From Botryobacter ruber (GTDB taxonomy: Bacteria > Bacteroidota > Bacteroidia > Cytophagales > Hymenobacteraceae), in assembly GCF_003347595.2 (NCBI RefSeq), contig NZ_QCZK02000020.1, forward strand, positions 21,002 through 85,001: 64,000 nt of DNA, given 5' to 3'. The translations under genes were made by a program, and so were the position numbers. Shown one piece after another: positions 18,017 through 26,973 of the stretch. The notes under the pieces are model-generated. The model worked only from the letters and a program-made list of their open reading frames with translations. It was not told where the DNA came from and ran no database searches. Each line of letters begins with the position of its first letter. The stretch's first letter is position 1.

Positions 18017-19930
18017 TTATTGTGCAGGCGTAAGCCAGATGGCCTGTCCACCGGAAGGTTGAAACTTTACGTTCAGCTTTTTTGTAGAGGTTACATTTTG
18101 CTGTTCTACTCTTACCTTTGTACGGGTGTTAACGGTAGGGTCGTCGGAGTAGATTTTAGCTATGTATTTTTTGCCCTTTGGCAGAAAGTCCAGGGGAATG
18201 GTGAGAGTGCGAGCGTCGTTGTTGGTGAGGGTACCTACAAACCAGTCGTTGCCGCTGCGGCGGGCCATGGTAATGTACTGCCCGATTTCGCCCTGTATTA
18301 CTTTTGTTTCGTCCCAGACGGTAGGCATTTTCTCAAAGAACTCAATCTCCGGCTCTCCCTGGTAATCAGAAGGTTTGTCGTACCAAAACACTGATTGCAG
18401 CGGACTGTACGAAATAACGTTCAGGGCCAGTTGGTGCGCGTGTGTGGTTTTCAGGCGTTTGTCGTAGTAACAGATGGTGTAGTCGCCTGCTCCGGCGATG
18501 TAGCGGGTGAAGGGCAGTATGGTGTTGTGTGTGGCATCCGGAAACTCCTCGTTGCCACGTATTCCTTCCATGGTCATTAGGTTCGGATAAGTGCGCTCGA
18601 AGCCAGTAGGGCGGTATTCATCGTGCACGTTCACCATGAGTTGGTGCTCGGCTGCTTTTTTGATGGCATCGTGCATCCAGGTAGTCCAGCGGTGGGCGCC
18701 TGTTTGTACAAATCCGAACTTCACGCCGGCTACACCCCATTGCTTGTACAACGGAAATATCTCGTCGGCTTGTTTTAGGAGGGCCTGTTGGTTTACATAT
18801 AAAATCACACCCACGTTTTTCTCTTTGCCATAGGCAATCCATTTCTTCACATCCAGCGGCACAACCACCTTACGGGCATCAGAGGCAAAACTGAAAGCAG
18901 GCCCGTACCATTTCCAGTCGAACATAATGTATTGGAGGTTATGAGCAGCGGCAAAGTCGATACAGGCTTTTGCATTCTCGTCTGTCAGAGTTATTTCCCT
19001 GATTAACTTTCCGGGCTTAATCCAACTGGTGTTCACTATTTTATTGGGTTCATTTAGATTCAGGATGAGGTGGTTGTTTTCCAGCAGCTTACCTGGTTTT
19101 TCTGCTACCATAATTACGCGCCAGGGCGTACTGAAAGGCGAAATCATGTCAACACTTTCGTACAGGGAGGTCATGACGGTATTTAGTTTGTCGGGACGCA
19201 GCTTAAATTTGGTCATCACATAATCCACCATCTGCGCCTCGGCCAGCGACACGTACAGCCCATTTGGCAAGGTCAATGTAAGCGGACGTTCGCTCAAGTC
19301 TGGCCAGTTTTGAAGTGGAAGGAGCTGGTACGGGCCCTGCGCCCAGGTGGTCACATAGCCCTTGGTACCCTCGGGCATTGTAAACTCATTATCTTCTGAA
19401 GCAATGCGGTAGTAGATGCCCTGCGGGTGCTCCGGGAAAAAGTACTGGAAAGCAACGCCTTCGTTATAAGCGCGCAGCACCATGTGCATCCGGTAGTTTG
19501 GCGCATCGTCTTTAGCAAGTTTGACTGTTGCTTCGTTGTAATGGTCGCGAATCTGGCTCTTCTCGCCGTATACCGGTTTCCAGGTCTGGTCTTCGCTCGA
19601 TTTGGTAATTTCCTTCACATCCAGGTTCTCTGTCCAGCGTTCACGCCTGTCGGCCTTCACAGCCATGGCCGATTCCATAATGCGGTTGTCAATCTGGATA
19701 TCAAGTACTGATTCAAGTACAACGGGTTTGCCTTTAAATGCAACGGTATAATACATCCGCTTTTTATTGGCATCGTCCCTTTTCTGATAGAAGTTCATGA
19801 CCAGATTTCCATCCGGCGACTGTACCTGCGTCTGGGTTTCTGGGATGATAGTTTCCTTGGCAAAGGATAAATGTGCGGCCAGGGCAAGCACTAATGAAAG
19901 TAAGAGTGATTTCTGGAAAGAGTAGTTCAT
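18017..19930 (-). CDS. GH97 family glycoside hydrolase (second copy)
   Basis: The 637-residue secreted protein (signal LLLSLVLALAAHLSFA) is paralogous to the product of 12184-14211 along its whole length. It has the same active-site pattern: GVKFGFVQ (about 402-409) with Gly where retaining members have Asp, VHDEYRPTG (Glu about 438) and MEGIRGNEE (Glu about 455 and 460). This again suggests an inverting alpha-glycosidase of the SusB type. Two divergent copies in one locus imply two linkages or two chain positions. It follows susD but a strong hairpin separates them, and no copy of the PUL element is seen upstream, so it may depend on read-through. Confidence 0.9.
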   Translation of the reverse strand: MNYSFQKSLLLSLVLALAAHLSFAKETIIPETQTQVQSPDGNLVMNFYQKRDDANKKRMYYTVAFKGKPVVLESVLDIQIDNRIMESAMAVKADRRERWTENLDVKEITKSSEDQTWKPVYGEKSQIRDHYNEATVKLAKDDAPNYRMHMVLRAYNEGVAFQYFFPEHPQGIYYRIASEDNEFTMPEGTKGYVTTWAQGPYQLLPLQNWPDLSERPLTLTLPNGLYVSLAEAQMVDYVMTKFKLRPDKLNTVMTSLYESVDMISPFSTPWRVIMVAEKPGKLLENNHLILNLNEPNKIVNTSWIKPGKLIREITLTDENAKACIDFAAAHNLQYIMFDWKWYGPAFSFASDARKVVVPLDVKKWIAYGKEKNVGVILYVNQQALLKQADEIFPLYKQWGVAGVKFGFVQTGAHRWTTWMHDAIKKAAEHQLMVNVHDEYRPTGFERTYPNLMTMEGIRGNEEFPDATHNTILPFTRYIAGAGDYTICYYDKRLKTTHAHQLALNVISYSPLQSVFWYDKPSDYQGEPEIEFFEKMPTVWDETKVIQGEIGQYITMARRSGNDWFVGTLTNNDARTLTIPLDFLPKGKKYIAKIYSDDPTVNTRTKVRVEQQNVTSTKKLNVKFQPSGGQAIWLTPAQ

Positions 19931-19969
19931 CAGGATTTAATTGGTGCATTCATTCGAATAAACCGGATA

Positions 19970-20013
19970 AAAAAAGAAGGTCAAACCAACTGCTCTGATT
20001 TAACCTTCTTTTT
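19970..20013 (-). terminator. Hairpin between susD and the GH97 gene
   Basis: AAAAAGAAGGT and ACCTTCTTTTT form an 11-bp stem around a loop of about 20 bases, just past the susD stop. It is symmetrical, with A- and T-runs, so it could act on both strands. Confidence 0.75.
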
Positions 20014-20023
20014 GATTAAGAAA

Positions 20024-21820
20024 TTATTGCCAACCAGGGTTGTTTGGCGCTAAATTAGGATTTAGTTCTATCTGCTGTGTCGGGATAGGCAACAGGTAGT
20101 TCTTGTTCGGATCAAATTGCCTTCCTGCTTCAATCACGAGTATTCCATCCGCATTTACTGGATATGGGGGAATAAAAGGAGGCCCTGGATTCGCTGATGT
20201 ATTTTTGTTCCATTTAGGTTCCCAGGTAGTACCTGCCCATTTGATACCTAATGTAGGTTTAGGCAATTCTACCTCGGCTAATTTCCAGCGCATCAGATCA
20301 TCTCTCCTGTAACCTTCATAGTATAATTCCACGTTTCGCTCTCTTCTGATTTCGGTGCGCATGTCCAGTCCATTCGCACTTACAAGTGCATTGCTTAGCT
20401 TCGGCATCGTTTTATTGGCTCTGTTTCTAACCAGGTTCAACGATTTGTCCAGGTCTGCATCACTTATCATTCCGTCACGCTCAAACTTTGCTTCAGCATA
20501 AGTAAGCAGCACTTCCGCATATCGAATGACTGGAAAATCATATGATTCCTCATTATCGTTTAGCCGTCTTTCTGTCCCCCATTTCTGGTTTGCATAGCCT
20601 GTACCAACAGAAGCGTTATGCCTTCCTGTGGAGTGAGCCCGCTCTGCCGCACTTCCCGTCCAGTCTATTCGGCTGCTTGGAGCTTCGTTATCCCAGTAAT
20701 AACGACCGTCAATCATGAGAGAATACTGCATCCTGTTGTCGCGGTTGATATACTCAGAAACGGGTGTTCCAAAATCCTGAAAAACAGAAGACTTTTCGAT
20801 AGGTAAGCCGTCCTGCGCCAGGTACATGGTAGCAATAGAACGCGTTGGCCAGTTTACTGCAGCGTTTTTAAATACGGTTTGCGTTATATTGAGTCTTATC
20901 TGCCTTAAGTTCTGATCATACCTGTTAGCCAAAATATATTCGTTATTGGCCGCTTTATTAACTCCCGCCGGATTAGATCTTTCATTCTCCAGGATGAACA
21001 GATACTTGTAGGCAGAATCACCTAAGGCAACAGAGGCACCGGCAGTTCCGAATAAGCGATACTGGTTGCTTGTAATTACAGCATCACTATTCGTGATGGC
21101 CTTATCCAGCAAATTATTGTAGCGACTGGCATTACCGTTTCTAAATTTCTGCCAGGTGCCTTCATATAAGGCCACCCGTGCTAAAAACGATTGTGCTGCA
21201 CCTTTGCTTATTCTGCCTTTATCGGCTGCCGGTATGGCATTTTCTAACCGTAAAGTAGGTATAGATTCTTCAAGGTCTTTTATGATAAAGTCCACAACTT
21301 CATCTCTTGAGTTACGCGGTGCCTGCAACTCCGGAGAGGTAGTAGTAAGGGGCCTCGCTACAATGGGTACAGCTCCGTATAATTGCAACAAGTCAAAATA
21401 AATATATGCCCTGAAAAACTTTGCCTCTGCCACGTATTGCGCAATTTCGGCAGGGTTGGGATAAGTTTGTGCTCTCTCCAGCAGATAATTGATAGCCCGG
21501 AGTCGGGAATAGGAGCTGTTCCAGTTACCATCCGAAAGCGGTATTGTATTAGTACCACTGCTGAATGGGTTTAAGCTGCTCCCTGTTAAAAAGTCGGACC
21601 GTAAGTCAGAGTGCGGGCCATCAGAGATAACACCCTGAAATGTTCTTAAATAGGTATAGTATTCATTTGCCGCCAGCTTGAATTGATCTGCTGTATTCCA
21701 ATAGTCGACATCTGAAATTTCATTTATGGGTTTCACATCCGTTATCTCGTTGCAGCCGGATTGAAACAAGACCAGGAATCCTGCAACAAAGGATAGGTAT
21801 TTAAGATTTATCTTTTTCAT
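20024..21820 (-). CDS. susD: SusD/RagB-family surface glycan-binding lipoprotein
   Basis: The start is the ATG at 21820 (MKKINLKYLSFVAGF), where the lipoprotein signal with lipobox FQSGC begins; the open frame extends 13 codons further into susC without a signal. The 598-residue product has the SusD pattern: VDYWNTADQFKLAANEYYTYL, AEAKFFRAYIYFDLLQLYG (TPR-like helices), EVLLTYAEAKF and a C-terminal REEGRDDLMRWK-type block (YEGYRRDDLMRWKLAE). It sits on the outer surface, caps the SusC channel and binds the glycan. It begins 16 bp after susC and forms an operon with it. Confidence 0.93.
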   Translation of the reverse strand: MKKINLKYLSFVAGFLVLFQSGCNEITDVKPINEISDVDYWNTADQFKLAANEYYTYLRTFQGVISDGPHSDLRSDFLTGSSLNPFSSGTNTIPLSDGNWNSSYSRLRAINYLLERAQTYPNPAEIAQYVAEAKFFRAYIYFDLLQLYGAVPIVARPLTTTSPELQAPRNSRDEVVDFIIKDLEESIPTLRLENAIPAADKGRISKGAAQSFLARVALYEGTWQKFRNGNASRYNNLLDKAITNSDAVITSNQYRLFGTAGASVALGDSAYKYLFILENERSNPAGVNKAANNEYILANRYDQNLRQIRLNITQTVFKNAAVNWPTRSIATMYLAQDGLPIEKSSVFQDFGTPVSEYINRDNRMQYSLMIDGRYYWDNEAPSSRIDWTGSAAERAHSTGRHNASVGTGYANQKWGTERRLNDNEESYDFPVIRYAEVLLTYAEAKFERDGMISDADLDKSLNLVRNRANKTMPKLSNALVSANGLDMRTEIRRERNVELYYEGYRRDDLMRWKLAEVELPKPTLGIKWAGTTWEPKWNKNTSANPGPPFIPPYPVNADGILVIEAGRQFDPNKNYLLPIPTQQIELNPNLAPNNPGWQ

Positions 21821-21836
21821 CTGTTTTTTCTGAAAA

Positions 21837-24800
21837 TTATAATGTAACGTTAACACCAAAGGTCAAGAACCGGTAGAAAGGGAAGCGCTGGCTGAATGTG
21901 CTCACATTATTGTTATCACTATCACCAGTATTAGCCACTCTACGTGGTGCTTCCGGATCCCAGCCGTCGTTGATATGGCTTACTTCCCATAGGTCGTTGC
22001 CAGAGAAGTAGAAGCGCAGGGTCTGGATATTTACCTTCTGTGTAAGCGCATTTGGCAGCGTATAGCCTACCACCAGGTTCTTCAGACGTAGATAGGCACC
22101 GTTTTCAGCCACCCAGTCAGATGGATAATAGTTATAGTTGTTGATGGTACCCGTCGTAGAGATCCTGGGTAACCTTGCATCAGTTCTTTCTGGTGTCCAC
22201 CATTGGTTTTCGAAAGCAGCATTCTGTGCCTGATAAACAACGGCTGCCGGAATTCTCCAGTTTCCATCGCGGATTAACGTGCGCTTGCCAACTCCCTGGA
22301 AGATGAAGTTAAAATCAAAGCCTTTCCATTGCAAACCACCATTAAATCCGTAAATCCATCTTGGATCATCTGTTCCAAGGAACTTGGCATCTTCCGGGAA
22401 GGTAATTCTACCATCTCCATTTACATCTCTGAACATGTTATCACCCAACTGAAGCGACGTATTTGGTGTGGTACCACTTGGAATGCCAACGTTGTTATTA
22501 GCAATCAACTGCTTATAAGCATCTAAATGCTCCTGATCCTGAATACGACCGGCATACTCAAGTCCAAAATAAGAGTTAATTGGATATCCTTCTACTGCAC
22601 CGTTAAGTCCACGGTTTGAACTTTGGATAAGTGTCTGACCACCAAAATCAACTAACTCATTTTTGAAGTCAGAAACATTACCGCCAATATGATAAGAAAC
22701 ATCCCCAAGTTGGTCCCTCCAGTTCAAGGCAAACTCCCATCCCCAAGTTTTCAACTCGCCATTGTTACCCTCAGGAGCATTTGCGCCCAACACAGATGGT
22801 AAAGTTCTGGCAATTAACATATTTTCATTTCGCTTAATGAAGTACTCCGCACTACCAGATAAGCGGTTATTCAGGAAGGAGAAATCAAGCCCTAGGTTAG
22901 AAGTATTTACTGTTTCCCAGGTTCTGTCAAATGCAACCAAGCCGGCCGGTGACACTCTTACAACCGGAGAACCTCCGATAATTGGGAAGGAATTGCTAGT
23001 CGGACCAGGCGAGAAGTTCAAATTCATGAACTGGATGTAGTCATACATGCCTATGCCGCTCTGGTTTCCTACAGATCCCCATGATGCTCTTAATTTTAGT
23101 TCACTTAAGAAGTCTACATCTCTCAAGTAGCTTTCTTCACTCAGGCGCCATCCAGCCAGAAATCCGTAAAAGAACTTCCAGCGGTCTTCAGGCCGGAACC
23201 TGGAGGAGCCATCGTAGCGGGCATTTGTTTCAAACAGATACTTATCTCTGAAAGTATAATTAATACGGCCAAAACTACCTGCCAGTGCATAGTGGTTCTG
23301 TGCCTCAGCCACTGATTTAGAGCTTGGGTCGCCTGTGCTAAGGCTCAGAGACGAAGGTACATCCGGGATTATATCCAGGGTTCTTGCCAGATAACGGTTA
23401 AATTCATTCCGCTCATACTGCCCTCCTGCCATCACGCGTACCTCATGGTCTTCACCAAATTTATTCGCGTATTCCAGGTAACCATTTAAATTATAATAAT
23501 GCTCCCGGCGATTGCCCCGCTGATAAAAGCTTCTGTTTCCACCTGATGGAGCCAAACCAGCGATAAATCCACCTGAATAGTCATAAAACTGAATCACATT
23601 CTCACGGGTACGGTAGTCTGCATCGTGGAAATAATACCCGGCAGCACCTACAGCCTTCAGGTTCTTTAAAATGTCGACTGTTAGATTGAAGTTAGCATTG
23701 ATTCTAGTGTTTGCTTCTCTCGAATCGCCGCCAAGCTCTGCAATGCTAACGACAGAGGCATTCCCGATACCTGACCCCCATAGATAAGCCCGGCCATCTG
23801 CTGTGGCCGCAGGCGCTCCAGGCTGGTTACCATTGTTAAGAACTGCTCCGATGTTGGCTGGCTGCGTAATATTATTCTTTTCCAGCGACACATTACTTTC
23901 CAGCTTTACTCTCGGAGAGAATTGATAATCATGTGTTAAACGAAGATTGTACCGCTTATTGGAGTTATTTCCTACCTGTAGCAGGCTTCCATCCCCCAGA
24001 TAACCCAGAGAAACTCTATAGCCTGAATTATCTGTTCTACCTGAAATACTTAACTGATGTTCTGTGGAAGTAGCATCCCCCCATAGTCTATCCTGCATTG
24101 TCCCGGGAAAGAAACCAAAATCCCTTACATCGGTAAAACCCGTAAAGCCTGCTGCTAGGTATTGTTCCCGCGTCATGATGTCGATGTTATTTTGATTGGC
24201 ATAAATGGCAGCTTTTGCCAGGTTTACCCAAACATCATTTGCACCAAATCCATCATTTGTTCTCGCCTCAAGGATCATTGGCCCCCACCCAGTTATATCT
24301 ACAAGATCAGGCATCAAACCAATTTTCTTTAAGGAAACTGATCCATTGTAGGAAATAGTAGGTTTGTCGGTCTTTGCCCGCTTTGTGGTAATCAAGACCA
24401 CACCTCCGGCAGCCCTTGCACCATAAATAGATGCAGCAGCATCCTTTAGGAAGGAGATATTTTCAATATCGGCCGGGTTAAAGGAGTTTAGTGCAGCCGT
24501 ATTGGGTAACGGCACTCCGTCTACAACTATTAAAGGCTCTGTACCATTCACAGAGCTGGCACCCCTGATCATAAAGTCCCAGCTTTCACGACCGGGTTGT
24601 GCAGAGTTTCTTGTAACAGCCACTCCTGGCACTTGGCCCTGTAATGCAGCCACCGGGTTGGCTATCGGTCCTCTATCCTCAAAAACTTTTGCATCAACTG
24701 TAGAAATTGCACCCGTCGCTGTAGCTTTACGCTGCGTACCATACCCTACTACCACCACTTCATCCAAGGCTTTGGTATCAGAAGCCAGTCTTACACTTAT

Positions 24801-25205
24801 CTGATTTCTGCTGTTTATCGGCACTTCCTGCGATACATATCCTACATAAGAAACAACCAACGTCCCAGAGCCATCCGGAACATTTAGAGAGAAATTTCCA
24901 TCTATATCTGTAGTCGTTCCTACAGAGGAATTGCCTTTCAGCATGATGGTTACTCCGGGCAAACCTGTACCGTCTGCCTGGGCAGTAACTCTTCCGCGTA
25001 CTGTTACCTGGTTTTGTTGAGAAGAAGACTTAATCACTTCACTTAAAGATACCACCGGAGCTTCAACTTGCTCCGTTTTGCCGTTTTGGAAATTCAGCCA
25101 GGAACTTTCTGCTTGTGCAGTTCCCGGCCAACCAGCCTGTGCCAGGCACAAAGATGCGCACAGGGCAGAAACCGGCAGTTTAATTCTTCGTAATTTTAAT
25201 CGCAT
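21837..25205 (-). CDS. susC: SusC/RagA-family TonB-dependent outer-membrane transporter
   Basis: The 1122-residue protein has a signal peptide, a CarboxypepD_reg-like domain (VTVRGRVTAQADGTGLPGVTIMLKG, ending in VSYVGYVSQEVPI), a TonB box region (LDEVVVVGYGTQRK, about residue 150), a plug domain (GAISTVDAKVFEDRGPIANPVAALQGQVPGV, SFLKDAAASIYGARAAGGVVLITTK) and a C-terminal 22-strand barrel ending in FGVNVTL. It imports oligosaccharides with SusD. There is no STN domain between signal and CarboxypepD_reg, so it does not look like a transducer that signals to an anti-sigma factor. One copy of the PUL element lies about 225 bp upstream, and the divergent neighbour encodes an ECF sigma factor. Confidence 0.95.
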   Translation of the reverse strand: MRLKLRRIKLPVSALCASLCLAQAGWPGTAQAESSWLNFQNGKTEQVEAPVVSLSEVIKSSSQQNQVTVRGRVTAQADGTGLPGVTIMLKGNSSVGTTTDIDGNFSLNVPDGSGTLVVSYVGYVSQEVPINSRNQISVRLASDTKALDEVVVVGYGTQRKATATGAISTVDAKVFEDRGPIANPVAALQGQVPGVAVTRNSAQPGRESWDFMIRGASSVNGTEPLIVVDGVPLPNTAALNSFNPADIENISFLKDAAASIYGARAAGGVVLITTKRAKTDKPTISYNGSVSLKKIGLMPDLVDITGWGPMILEARTNDGFGANDVWVNLAKAAIYANQNNIDIMTREQYLAAGFTGFTDVRDFGFFPGTMQDRLWGDATSTEHQLSISGRTDNSGYRVSLGYLGDGSLLQVGNNSNKRYNLRLTHDYQFSPRVKLESNVSLEKNNITQPANIGAVLNNGNQPGAPAATADGRAYLWGSGIGNASVVSIAELGGDSREANTRINANFNLTVDILKNLKAVGAAGYYFHDADYRTRENVIQFYDYSGGFIAGLAPSGGNRSFYQRGNRREHYYNLNGYLEYANKFGEDHEVRVMAGGQYERNEFNRYLARTLDIIPDVPSSLSLSTGDPSSKSVAEAQNHYALAGSFGRINYTFRDKYLFETNARYDGSSRFRPEDRWKFFYGFLAGWRLSEESYLRDVDFLSELKLRASWGSVGNQSGIGMYDYIQFMNLNFSPGPTSNSFPIIGGSPVVRVSPAGLVAFDRTWETVNTSNLGLDFSFLNNRLSGSAEYFIKRNENMLIARTLPSVLGANAPEGNNGELKTWGWEFALNWRDQLGDVSYHIGGNVSDFKNELVDFGGQTLIQSSNRGLNGAVEGYPINSYFGLEYAGRIQDQEHLDAYKQLIANNNVGIPSGTTPNTSLQLGDNMFRDVNGDGRITFPEDAKFLGTDDPRWIYGFNGGLQWKGFDFNFIFQGVGKRTLIRDGNWRIPAAVVYQAQNAAFENQWWTPERTDARLPRISTTGTINNYNYYPSDWVAENGAYLRLKNLVVGYTLPNALTQKVNIQTLRFYFSGNDLWEVSHINDGWDPEAPRRVANTGDSDNNNVSTFSQRFPFYRFLTFGVNVTL

Positions 25206-26185
25206 ATTAATAATGATTAGAATGTTTTACTTTGGTTTTTGGGTTAGTATTTCAGGCTCTTCTCTTCATTTTTATGGTAGTATCCTCTTTTTAATAAACT
25301 AATGTAAGTTCCTCAATATAATTAGCCGTTTTATGTAGCACACTGTTTTTCCTTAAATAAAAATAAGGAAGGATAACTGATGTACATCAACAGGTAAATT
25401 AACTCAGGTCGTTGCTCCCATCTAATAGCATAGAGTAGCACAAAGCTGCTATTGGACATGGTTTTGAAAAAATCTTGTAATTTTATAGATGGTGCAACAT
25501 TGTTCAGTTATTCCCCTGTATTTATTCACTGACCTAAAGAACATTACTTCACATGCATCCTGAGGTGTCCCATGTACTGAAAAAACTTTCCACCAAATCG
25601 TTTTAGCCTCCTGCCATTACCAAATTTCAGGCTTGGGAGAATAATTTTCTTCAAGGCTAATTTTCTTCTGCACCTGCCACTAAAGCCGCTGCTACTATTA
25701 TTTGTTCGCTTATGGTAAACCACATTAAATATAAATTTCTTTAAACTTGTTCGAGTGCAAAGCTTATGTAGAATTAACCATATAAGTTATGATATTTTAT
25801 CTCGGTTCTGCTCCTGAATAACAATAAGACAGCAATTGCAGCACCGGTAAAGCAGAGCTGTCCTGTATATTTTTTTCCACTCCCTTCAATATTTTTCGGG
25901 CCTTGTATCTAAAAATATAGCAATAGCAAAGTGATAACACCACAACAATAAGCCGAACCTGCATCAATAAAATGCAATAATTATTCGATTTAGTAAGGCT
26001 AATTACTAAGAAAGGTTAAATTATTTTTTATACCATCTATTGCATTAACTATTTTTTTTCTTCACCTTTACCAAACAATCGTTAGTTTCAGAACAATAGA
26101 GCCACTTTAAAGTCACGGGGTATTATCTGTTACTCTGCTTCTGAGGCAGCCTTAAATTGATATCAGAACTTAAATATCAGTTAAC
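25206..26185. other. Long divergent intergenic region, 980 bp
   Basis: This region separates susC from the sigma factor gene. It holds one copy of the PUL element (25430-25459), a 7-bp inverted repeat TTCCTTA/TAAGGAA (25349-25370) inside the susC leader, and a half-copy CGATTTAGTAA (25986-25996) of the palindrome found after the sigma gene. No convincing open frame or RNA gene is seen. Confidence 0.55.
25430..25459 (-). promoter_or_regulatory. PUL bipartite element, copy 6 (susCD)
   Basis: In gene direction: ATGTCCAAT and ACTCTATG, 16 bp between TGTCCAA and CTCTAT. It implies a susC leader of over 200 bases. The left half matches the variant copy at 4709-4739. Confidence 0.6.
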
Positions 26186-26791
26186 ATGAATGTAGTTGAT
26201 CAGACAAAATTAAATGAACAGGAAATGTGGCAACATTTCCAGGGTGGAGATGAAACTGCTTTTAGCCAGTTGTATCAGACATATGTACATGTAGTTTATA
26301 ACTATAGCAGAAAGTTCTCTGACGATGAAGAACTGATAGAAGATTGCATTCATAACCTATTCCTGGATCTGTGGAAAAACCGGGAAAACCTGTCGGTTCC
26401 TACCTCTATCCGCTTTTACCTATTTGCTTCTGCGAAGAGAAGATTACATAAAGAAGCTAAAAAGAAAAAACATGTATGTATAGATGACTATACTATACTG
26501 GAAGCCAAGCAAGCGGAAAGATCTGTTTCCATCGAAGAACACTTGATTGAGGAGCAAAACCTTTCGCAGCAGAAAGTACTACTAAAACAAGGATTATCAC
26601 TTCTCTCTGAAAACCAGCAGCAGGCCATATACTTAAAATTTTATAAAGACCTATCGTTCCAGGAAATCTCTGCTGCCATGAATATGAGCACAGACAACAT
26701 TTATAAATTAGTAAGTCGGGGATTGGCTGTTCTAAAGAAGAACGTCAAGCTTGCTTATGCTGTAGCTCCTTTTGCTATACTTTTTTTATAA
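26186..26791 (+). CDS. ECF-type RNA polymerase sigma factor
   Basis: The 201-residue protein has the two-domain ECF layout. Sigma-2 spans about 15-80 (DETAFSQLYQTYVHVVYNYSRKF, then EDCIHNLFLDLWKNR, the core-binding and -10 recognition helix), and sigma-4 about 130-185 (LSLLSENQQQAIYLKFYKDLSFQEISAAMNMSTDNIYKLVSRGL, the -35-binding helix-turn-helix). The C-terminus is hydrophobic (AYAVAPFAILFL). No FecR-type anti-sigma gene follows, and SusC lacks an STN signalling domain, so its control is unusual. It is divergent to susC, and I infer that it recognises the bipartite element before the PUL genes; this is untested. Confidence 0.88.
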   Translation: MNVVDQTKLNEQEMWQHFQGGDETAFSQLYQTYVHVVYNYSRKFSDDEELIEDCIHNLFLDLWKNRENLSVPTSIRFYLFASAKRRLHKEAKKKKHVCIDDYTILEAKQAERSVSIEEHLIEEQNLSQQKVLLKQGLSLLSENQQQAIYLKFYKDLSFQEISAAMNMSTDNIYKLVSRGLAVLKKNVKLAYAVAPFAILFL

Positions 26792-26794
26792 TCC

Positions 26795-26816
26795 TTTACT
26801 AAATCGATTTAGTAAA
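26795..26816. promoter_or_regulatory. 22-bp perfect palindrome, LacI/GntR-like operator candidate
   Basis: The core ACTAAATCGATTTAGT is a perfect palindrome extended by TTT/AAA to 22 bp, four bases after the sigma factor stop. The central CG and A/T-rich arms resemble operators of LacI-type regulators. A half-site (CGATTTAGTAA) lies at 25986-25996 upstream of the sigma gene. It could alternatively be a weak hairpin at the transcript end. Confidence 0.45.
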
Positions 26817-26973
26817 TCGAGTTTGATTAATAGAAAAGTTTCACTTGGCCCTTATTCTCTGCTTTATAGGTTATAGCAGGTCTTTTTAGGCAGAAAGTAA
26901 GTAGTCCAGCTACTAAATTACATTATAGGTTACTCTATTCGCCATACATTTGGTGTATTGGTCCAATAATCAC

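Noticed and set aside
26105..26140. A possible PUL element before the sigma factor gene (AGTCAC and CTCTGC)
   Set aside because: Both boxes deviate and the spacing differs by one; autoregulation cannot be argued from this.
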